From NCBI RefSeq assembly GCF_000344685.1, contig NW_006920419.1:531169-595168 (forward strand): a stretch of 64,000 bases of DNA. The letters are read 5' to 3'. Positions 56,379 to 64,000 of the stretch are shown piece after piece. Each line of letters begins with the position of its first letter. Positions within the stretch are counted from its first letter, which is position 1. The translations under genes and the position numbers were made by a program. The notes below the pieces were generated by a model, which had not been told where the DNA came from, searched no databases, and saw only the letters and a list, made by a program, of their open reading frames with translations. This DNA comes from Gloeophyllum trabeum ATCC 11539 (Eukaryota > Basidiomycota > Agaricomycetes > Gloeophyllales > Gloeophyllaceae).

Positions 56379-58943
56379 CATCACTTCGGTCAACGCGTAT
56401 CCGTTCATTTCCTTTGTCTTTAAATTTCACTAGCATTGGCCTCGCTCGACAGATCTTGCTGCTCGACAAGTGATTCGGGAGGCACTGCACGATTGGAGAG
56501 GCTGATTCTGTAACAATGTCATTAGGTTGCAGTGGGCAAGCGATCATGCACGACCCATCATATCGGGGGCTCTACGATACCGAATTCAATCAGACAGCAA
56601 AACCGTCTGGCACCCTCTTTTGCGTTGAACGTTTGCCACTTGCTGCTAGCTGCAGGCGATGCTGGTTTGGATTGTACGGATGGAACGGAGGCCCGAAATC
56701 TCGAAGCGAATAGCGGATCTACACCTGCCTGAGATTCGTAGCATATCCAGCCGGAAGAGGCGATTGTCAGAGGGAACGGACACATGTGCCTCTCGATGAG
56801 CTCTGCTGGAGTTCCAGATCTAAAGTCTTGCAAAATCGGCGCTCTCTGGAACCTGGAATCGGGCTTGTAAACGTGTGCTCCTGGATATGATGCTCCACTA
56901 TGTGGCAAGATCTCCTTCTCTGTCTGGCGTCGCGCTGCGTGAGCTATCGACTTCTGGCACGGGTGGCACTGATGGCTTGCTAATCGTCGGCTCTGGGCCG
57001 CTTCCTGGCAATTTGTTTCGCGCTGTTGCCTTCCTCTCCGTGCCTAAAATCGCAGTCTGATGTGGCACGCAGTGATGCCGCAGTGGAGGCTAGCGCTGGC
57101 CAGGGGCTTAGGGGTCCGCCTTGAGCGGGGACTACAGGGATCTACTTCGGAAATCTGGGTCTCTGGCCAGTGACGGTCTCCACAAAATAGGCTGGGCTGT
57201 CTGACGTTCAACTCTAATCAACTCCGCGGACGGGTTGGCCGTAAACACTTACAGCCGCTGGATCGAATGACGTAGCGCTGGGGCTCCTTTTTCTTTGGTC
57301 GGTTCTAATCGTGTTGGCTTACCTGTCCTGGGCGCGGGGTGACGTTGCCATTTCTTTACGCTGATTATATGGCGCTTTCTAGGTTTGAAGTCGTTTGCCC
57401 AAGATTTATGAAGGATCCTCTGTGGCGGCTATGCACCTTACACTCCGGACACTCTTGCGCTCTCAAATATCAGAACGGGACCGCACTCGTCTCGAACTGC
57501 GGGACTCTCAGAGACCCGCCGGTGGCTTACTCAACTCTGCAGAACATCGGCTTCACGACGGCATCAGGACCCACATATCACCGCCTCTCTGACAGCCGTA
57601 TGCCAGGCGGTATTCTGGGTACTTCGAGGCATCGCCCAGACATTCGATTCTGACGTCGCACTTCTCGTTGTCATCGCTCGCAGTGGTGCCTATCGTATCT
57701 GCAGTCTCCTCAATGGCTATCCTTGCTCAGGCAGCCCCGACGGAACTCGCGGTCGCGCGCGGCGACCGCACAGACCTGTTGGATTGCAAGACCACTGCCC
57801 CTGAAACTGCCCCTTATTGGCTATGATATCTAGTGGTTCATGCATCATGGTTCATCCATACAAATTAAGTCATCAGATTTGCTGTTGTGGTCGGCACATT
57901 AATTAAGTGGACTCATCTGGCGTGCTGCGGAGATGGAAGGGTACTATGTAATGATATCATTGCGCGTCTTCGACGGGGGGCCTCCCATGGCCGAGAACGT
58001 TCTACAATCGATCCATTTTTTGGCTCATTCTCCAACACCTACGCTTGGTAAGTGTACATATATATGTTCACTGCCTACATATTGCTCATCTTTTCCCTCG
58101 TTATCTGCTTCCCTATGAACGAACGCCTGGTCTCCTAATGGACCCGTATCGTGGATATCATACGATTAGGATTATGTGAGGCAATGCCCAATATTGTAAT
58201 GACGACAGCGAGTTACAGTTCACAGTTCAGTCGCCCTTGACCCATACCTCCCATGTCCCATAACCTCCAATAAGCCGTAATAATCCGTATATTTTGGCGT
58301 CGGCGGACCGATATGGGTTATGGGAGATTCGATTGTGTAAGGTAGATCGGCTCTCCGGGTCGTACGGCTCCTTTCATTTAACGAACTTCTCAGTCGCCGA
58401 GATGAAGCGCTCCGGGCTTTACGCCGGTTTACGCCTCATTGCTGCCTCTGTGTCATACTAAGGTTCAAGAGCATACCCGCAGCGGGCTCGTCGTCCTTCG
58501 CCCGACGTGCAATAATAACTGCGCAAAGTTTAACATCAGGAGCTGTTCAATCTCGCTAGGCGGCTCCGGTAACATGGCGCAGTCGGATTCTTGTTCGTGA
58601 AGATGACTCTAATGCACAACAGCTTCGGACGAACGATGTTTTTGCCATGGTCATCCACTATGTCCCAGGGAGACAGTGCGGTGCGCTCCTGAATAGAGCG
58701 CATTGTAGCGATGGAGATCTCCCAAGAACGAGTCATGCAGCGCACAGACTTTCACAGCAAAGAACTATTCTTTCGGTCAGGACGTGATTACATCGAAAAG
58801 AATACGGCCATCCAAGGATGGCGAGAGATTACAGCGGGATGATAGGAAAGATACGGATACAAAATTACAGCTCCGCGGTACTAAGGCGCTTCTACAAGCA
58901 CTTTCTCGATATGATGGTGTGGCATGTGGTCATCCCCGGTCTG
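56379..58943. other. Intergenic stretch
   Basis: About 2.6 kb without a recognisable gene. Near 58220-58350 there is a small region with TATGGGTTATGGGAG and CCCATGTCCCATAACC, possibly a MITE relic related to the one at 28554. Other frames are short and unconvincing. Confidence 0.45.
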
Positions 58944-59789
58944 TTATGGACCGCCCGTGTAAATGGAGAGCTTCTGCCAAAGCTGCCATATCGCCGGGTG
59001 GGCGGCAAGGATCTTCTTGAAGAGACGTTCATCTGCCACCTGAGCCCATGCTAACGCCGCGCAAAACGAGAAATCGGGATAGGATGCTGCCAGGTGAGTG
59101 GTTCGTCAGCATTGTAACCCATGTAAGGTACACGAAAAAATACTGACGGGTACTGCCAAGCAGGTAGCAGTGTTTGTTCGACCTCAGCGCTCTGCCTATC
59201 CGCTGCAATTCGGGATCAATAGTCTCCCAGAGCTGCGTCCACCTTTCCTCTGTACCGGCCATTTCCTCGAGGCGCATGCCGAAGCGCTTCTCCCTTGTCC
59301 TTCGCCAGTACTCCGCCCCTCGGTGGTCTAGGACGCCGTTGCATACGGGAGCGAGTAGAAGCTTCAACATCGGTACCAACACCTTCGGGTGCAAAAAATC
59401 CTTGTACCAAAAAGAACAGAGCGGCTGAATGCCTCCCGGGAGAACCGAGGGTGTCATCGGACACTGTGCTTCCAAGTAACCCGCTATTTCTACGGAATCC
59501 ACCACGGTGACCCTTTTGTAGTGATCGACGAGGAAAGGTATCGTGTACTGCTCATGGTTGCTAAGGTCACTTCGTGAGTTCCATAACGTGGAATGCTACA
59601 GGCACGAATGTTCACTCACGGATCCAATTTCTGGATGGTAGGCCTGATATCCGGAAAACTGATGTATATGGTTTCGTACGGGACCCCCTTGTAATTGAGG
59701 ATCATGCGCACGATGAATGCATGGGGCGACCAAGGGCGGGTTCTCCCCTCTAGATCGTACAGCGTGAAGCGCTTCTGTGCTACAGGCAT
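58944..59789 (-). CDS. Glutathione S-transferase, etherase-like
   Basis: Three exons: 59620-59789, 59148-59560 and 58944-59086, giving 241 aa. The N-terminal thioredoxin-like domain reads MPVAQKRFTLYDLEG, then RPWSPHAFIVRMILNYKGVP (Ser21 in the position of the glutathione-activating residue), FPDIRPTIQKLDP, YTIPFLVDH and the glutathione-binding VVDSVEIAGYLE. The all-helical C-terminal domain ends SYPDFSFCAALAWAQ. The pattern matches basidiomycete GSTs related to bacterial LigE-type etherases, which are linked to detoxification of wood-derived aromatics; activity on any substrate is inference. The second acceptor and the third exon junction were set by frame and give an intact protein. Cytosolic location expected. 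Confidence 0.88.
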
Positions 59790-60593
59790 GTGTAGTTTCT
59801 GAAAAGAGGGAAAGTCGGGGTTGAATGCTGGTGAGGTGAAGGTAAGTCCTTGGACCTTTACGCCTTATATGCGATGACCCACGCATAGGTCACAGGATCG
59901 CATTGCCGGGATGGCCTATCTGCTGCTAACGCCGGCCACATCTCCGCATCCTGAAATACGCTAGTCTCTGCCCGTCAGGCCCCAATTCCTGCTGCCTCTG
60001 TCCTGACCATGTGTATGAACGAAAAGGTCGGACCCGGACTGCTCGGTCGTACGTACCTCCCGGGTATCCGATGCAGTGAATCAGCTTTTTACAAAGATTT
60101 ATGGCTAACCTCTGCCACCGTCTGCTAGTCATGTCGTCCGATGAGTCGCGGCGATGACTTCTACTTTAAGCTCTCCGAGTCTAATTTGATCAACTCCGAT
60201 CTCCCCTGAAGATGCGGCAACAGATCTTGCCCGGGGAATTACTGATGGCCTCTCGGTTTCCAGAATACCTGCCGACAGCCCGACCTTGTGCAATGTCTCA
60301 GTGCCTTACCACGTGATTAACTCCTTGATGACCGCTGTCTTTAGAGTGTTATGAAAGGTTATGAAAGAGCAGGATGCTCCACTTAATGAATACACTAGCA
60401 CTATAACAGGGTTGATGGTACCCTTATATACAAGATAAGCTAATGCTATGACGAGGGCACTAATAAACACAATAAATATGAAGGAATGACTTCAGGGGAA
60501 ATGAAGTAAGCAACCCGGCGGTCACAGTAAACGCCACATCCAGGATGACCCGCATCTGGATTGAGTTGCCGGGTCGAATGCCTCCGGGCATAT
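59790..60593. other. Intergenic stretch
   Basis: Promoter of the GST gene and 3' flank of copy F. No gene recognised. An AT-rich patch lies at 60340-60500. Confidence 0.5.
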
Positions 60594-61243
60594 CTAAACG
60601 TAATTCCAAGAGCCGGTCAAGACACCGACCCCGGGGTCGGCAAAGAAACTGAATAAACCTTCGCTGAGGTCAAGACCGCCTTCGGGGCACCCAGGGCACT
60701 ATGTCCACACGGATTTTAAGTTCAATGTGGGGAGAGAATTGACGGACATCTGCGTACCTTGTCAACGATTTCGGCCGTAGCAGTCTTACCATTGGCGGTT
60801 ATGGAGACGTGCTGGAAGCAGTGCGGACCGGGATAGCCAGAACCAAAATCCTATATATGCCGAACGGCAGTAAGCACGGGCGCTAGCCTTGACGTGCAAG
60901 ACGGGCTTATTGTGTGAGACTCACAGGGGCATCCAAGGCTACAACCTAACATGGTTTATTTCGTCAGGAGTAATCCCAATGTGACCGACACAGAGCACTC
61001 ACGAAGTCGCTTGGCTGATTGGCAATCCCGCAAGCTCCCCTGCATGACGATAAATGGATGCGCGGTCCACAAGTACCGAAATACTCACAATCCGACCTGG
61101 TACCAAGTCAAGCGTGCATTGCTGACTCGCCTGGCAAGCTCAGTCTCGTTGCGCCGAGCGAGAGTGAATTCGGTCGGCGCTCCTTGAGCGAAGCTGGCGA
61201 TTAAGGAGAGGAAAGAAACGAAAGCGAGGATGGAGAAGTACAT
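60594..61243 (-). CDS. Loosenin/expansin-like secreted DPBB protein, copy F
   Basis: Five exons: 61089-61243, 61003-61039, 60925-60945, 60758-60850 and 60594-60698, giving 136 aa. The signal peptide is MYFSILAFVSFLSLIASFAQGAP. The barrel reads GACGIANQPSDF, VVALDAP, FGSGYPGPHCFQHVSITANG, EIVDKCPGC, GGLDLSEGLFSFFADP and GVLTGSWNYV. All exon lengths match copies A, B and E; the sequence groups with E. Four cysteines are kept. The gene is intact. Secretion and a wall-loosening role are inferred from the family. Confidence 0.92.
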
Positions 61244-61345
61244 TTTGCAATGAAGACAGGGATAGGAAGAGTCTGTGAGTGAGAGTCGAGTACAATGAGC
61301 GGATGGAATTTATCTGTGTGATGCCTGGAAGTCTCTCGACTGCCA

Positions 61346-61354
61346 TATTATATA
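61346..61354 (-). promoter_or_regulatory. TATA box of copy F
   Basis: TATATAATA on the minus strand, 103 bp upstream of the copy F start codon. Confidence 0.5.
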
Positions 61355-63049
61355 CGGGAAATCGCAAGGCAGTGATAATGCAACTTGATGGGCTGATCAA
61401 GCCACACTCCTCAGGAAAACGACACAAGAGTCGGCCAGATTCTCGGGCCTGTAATCCAGCACGACCGCGATCAAGGCGCTGAGAGCAAACGGGCGTCGAG
61501 AAAGTCTATTGCATGCATACATGCTATTGCCTTAGTTAGCGCAGAGAATTGTTGTAACCTTGGTAGGTTATCAGGCGAATTGTACGGGCGGAGCCAGCGG
61601 AAGAGCGAAAATACCGATACAATCATTGTCTGGGCTTGAAGAGGCAGGTAAGACGCTCAAGACTCAAGCCAGAGGAGGCGTACACGATGATGTTACATGG
61701 GATACGTGTACCCATGCGCGGAATGGGATATCATTGGCTCTCCCGATGTCAGGAACATCCGCTGGCAGCCGGAACCGGAGGGCACTCATCGGACAGAGTG
61801 CCATAGAAATGTGTGTCATTCCTGGGCCGAATTCCACGGAGACAACCCGGATCCATGCATCAGTCTATAATCCAGATTACAGGTTCCAGGGAGGTGATCG
61901 CAGCTCCTCACCACATGCACTACTCTGCCTCTGTTGCAGTCTGCAGAGTGAGGTCGCACGGAGTGTGGGTGTGACGGAAAGGAAAATAGGACTGCACGTG
62001 GCATAGCACACTCAGTCTCCCGAAAAATGCAGAGAAATACCATGCGACAGCCTGCTAGGGCTCCCCCACGGCCAAGGCTCCACGTCGGGCGTAATCGGTA
62101 CGTCGCCGACTTTGCTGGACGTCCTAAGTTTCCTGAGTTAGAGCGGCATCAAACCCGTTTGCATGATGCGTCCGCGCACGTTGGAGTGTTCTCGATACAG
62201 ATGGATGCTGCGGGACTTGATACAGCGGATCTCGGAGGCAGTCTCGAGGAACACTTAAGCTTGATATCGCAACAGATACTGTATACGTACGAGCACAGAG
62301 AGAAGAGATTCTGACAAAGAGAGCGCTCCAATTCAGGGATTCAGGTGAATACTAGCATTAGTTAGAAAATGAATGTGGCTGGTTTCAAGAGATTCAAGGT
62401 CTGTGGCCAATCATAATTTGTGGCAGCTTCAGTCCACCTCGCCGCGGCGGTGATTGCCGCTATCAGGCGCCTCGACAAGATCAGACGCTCTGCCATCGCT
62501 GAATTCAAGCTGCAGCCATCTGCTGCGACTGCAACGGATCCGAGGCTATGAGCAGGCTGGCAGCGTTGCCAGCCCAGTCAAACTCGTGACTACTTGCCCT
62601 CGATGCTGCTCGACGTCGCCACTTTTTGCGACGGCGGATTCCACTTATATCCATAGAACGAGCGTCCATGCTGTTGTCATTGCGACAGGTTGCAGTTGGA
62701 CACCATTCAGACCCGTATAAACTAATGAATTAACGCTTGCGCATGAACAGTCGTCATCAGTCTGTTCGTTTTCAAACCTCTCAGGGTCATGCATACTAGC
62801 TTCCGAAATGGGCACGCCAAACTGAAGCCTCGGGAAGGGGTCTCATGTGTATTGCGAACGTGTCGATTTTGGTTGCCCCAGATGTTCCGAGCCTGAGAGC
62901 CCTTGCTTATCGCATCCCTTGCGCTACAGTACTAGTGCTCTCTTTGGCTAGAGACTCTAACAACGGCAGCTCGCACCACCTGAAGCTACTGTATTGGTGC
63001 AGTCGCTCACGGCGCAAATGTGATCATTGGACAAGGAAACCCCAGTAGC
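61355..63049. other. Intergenic stretch
   Basis: About 1.7 kb with several short frames, none recognisable and none with splice-linked partners. Nothing supportable. Confidence 0.4.
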
Positions 63050-63552
63050 CTACAGTGTATGTCACTAAGAGTCGGCACCTCTGTGGCACCTTAATTATGG
63101 CGCCGTAGGCGGCGAGAAAAAAATTTGAAACATAAACCTGGCCAAAAGATGCGTAATCCTGCATTTTCATTTTTTCGGGTGCTTACGTAAGCGTTCAAAT
63201 ATGGGGTCGCCGAGCGTAACCTCATTTATTTGGGAGCCAGCTGCGTCCTGATCACTCAATATGGTTGTATAATACGGAAATGGGGTTCTCCGATGGAATT
63301 CCTGCGATAGGGAGTGTCCCACACGTCCAAAGCAAGTAGTGCCTTCACCCTAACCCTAGCCAGGCACGTGGCTCGGCTACCATGGCCGTGATTACAAAGC
63401 TTCCCTTTATGGTAACTCCGCTACATCTCCGACCCAAATTCAAATATGTGAAGGATTAAATTCTTAAAAGTGGGAATTTCGAGAAAATAATCAGATGGCT
63501 CGAAAGCTCTCGTGAAAAGGAATCGATTGGTCTGGTTTTCGGGACCTAAAAG
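63050..63552 (-). repeat. 0.5-kb dispersed repeat, copy 2 (inverted partner of 8481-8979)
   Basis: Begins CTACAGTGTATGTCAC and ends GGGACCTAAAAG. It is the reverse complement of 8481-8979 over its whole length with scattered substitutions and small indels. The ACCCTAACCCTA stretch is conserved. It keeps several CpGs lost in the other copy. Confidence 0.85.
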
Positions 63553-64000
63553 TCTTTTCTCACGATCGTGATAGGATCCGCGGCTCGCCTATTGCCGAGT
63601 GGTCGGTTTTGAGCGCCTCACACTGTACTAGGCTGCGCGGCTCCTCGACTCCGGGTTCTCAAGGGCAGCTCGGACCATTTCTTTCAGACCGCTCCTTCTC
63701 GCCTCGGGAAACACTCGCTTCCCGAGCCCGTCAAGAAGACCAGAATCAACCACAACCGGCGGCGCAAGACCGGTCTCAAACAGTGTATAGAGCCTCAGAT
63801 ATATAGGTCTTCCGAAGGAAATCTGTGAAATTTCGGTACAGTCTCGGGATTCCGACACTTGCATAGGCCAGACCAAAAATATCCGCTTATCTCTTTTAGC
63901 GCTCAGTGGGGTCTGCTGATCGCTGGATGCTTCCTCATCCCGCACGCCTCCCATTATTTCCGTATCCTCGCCCACGAGCGACCACTTACTCACTCACTGC
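63553..64000. other. Right-edge stretch
   Basis: A minus-strand frame (63628-63993) lacks an ATG start and has no recognised motif. It could be the end of a gene lying to the right, but there is no positive evidence. Confidence 0.3.

Noticed and set aside
63590..63680. tRNA-like stretch (GCCGAGTGGTCGG ... GGGTTCTCAAG)
   Set aside because: The D-arm-like part is suggestive, but there is no proper GGTTCGA-type T-loop and no matching acceptor stem.
63628..63993. 121-codon minus-strand frame at the right edge as a gene
   Set aside because: It starts at a non-ATG codon and has no recognised motif. It may be part of something beyond the window, but there is no support here.

Overview
The window is nuclear DNA of a filamentous basidiomycete, most likely an Agaricomycete. 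This rests on dense 45-70 nt introns, GC-rich coding exons, and gene families typical of that group: loosenin/expansin-like double-psi barrel secreted proteins, basidiomycete 7-TM proteins, an etherase-type glutathione transferase and a fungal P450. I resolved 70 introns by eye from splice consensus and reading frame; 68 have GT donors and two have GC donors. There is no operon-like organisation.

Layout. 1-1633 is the 3' part of an RRM RNA-binding protein gene. 2255-2886 is the first of six dispersed loosenin-like genes (here A to F). About 2.9-16.6 kb is repeat-rich: a foldback element around a 673-nt assembly gap, a 0.5-kb repeat whose inverted partner lies at 63.05-63.55 kb, a 1.5-kb terminal-inverted-repeat element, and a 5.56-kb Ty1/copia retrotransposon (10991-16554) with an internal inversion. 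Copy B (17257-17901) follows. 19.9-26.1 kb holds an acidic hypothetical protein, a mucin-like single-pass membrane protein and a 13-exon DUF6533-type 7-TM protein. A 433-bp mariner-type MITE (28554-28986) precedes copy C. 33.7-45.4 kb is the densest stretch: an APH-fold kinase-like protein, a 969-residue protein with five identical-spacing C-x4-C-x12-C-x2-C/H knuckles, a complete cytochrome P450 and a second 7-TM protein. A tandem segmental duplication follows, carrying decayed copy D and intact copy E. Next come an F-box protein, the TFIIA small subunit (TOA2), a glutathione transferase, copy F and the inverted repeat partner.

Functional reading. The secreted barrel proteins (loosening of wall polymers), the P450 and the etherase-type GST fit a wood- or litter-decay lifestyle, but nothing ties these genes into one pathway. 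The least explained object is the five-knuckle protein at 36243-40329. The transposon, one of the 0.5-kb repeats and pseudogene D show changes dominated by C-to-T / G-to-A, as expected from methyl-cytosine deamination or a RIP-like process.

Limits. All gene models come from reading sequence only. Micro-exons, first exons and element boundaries are the least certain parts. Stretches listed as intergenic are those where I could recognise nothing.
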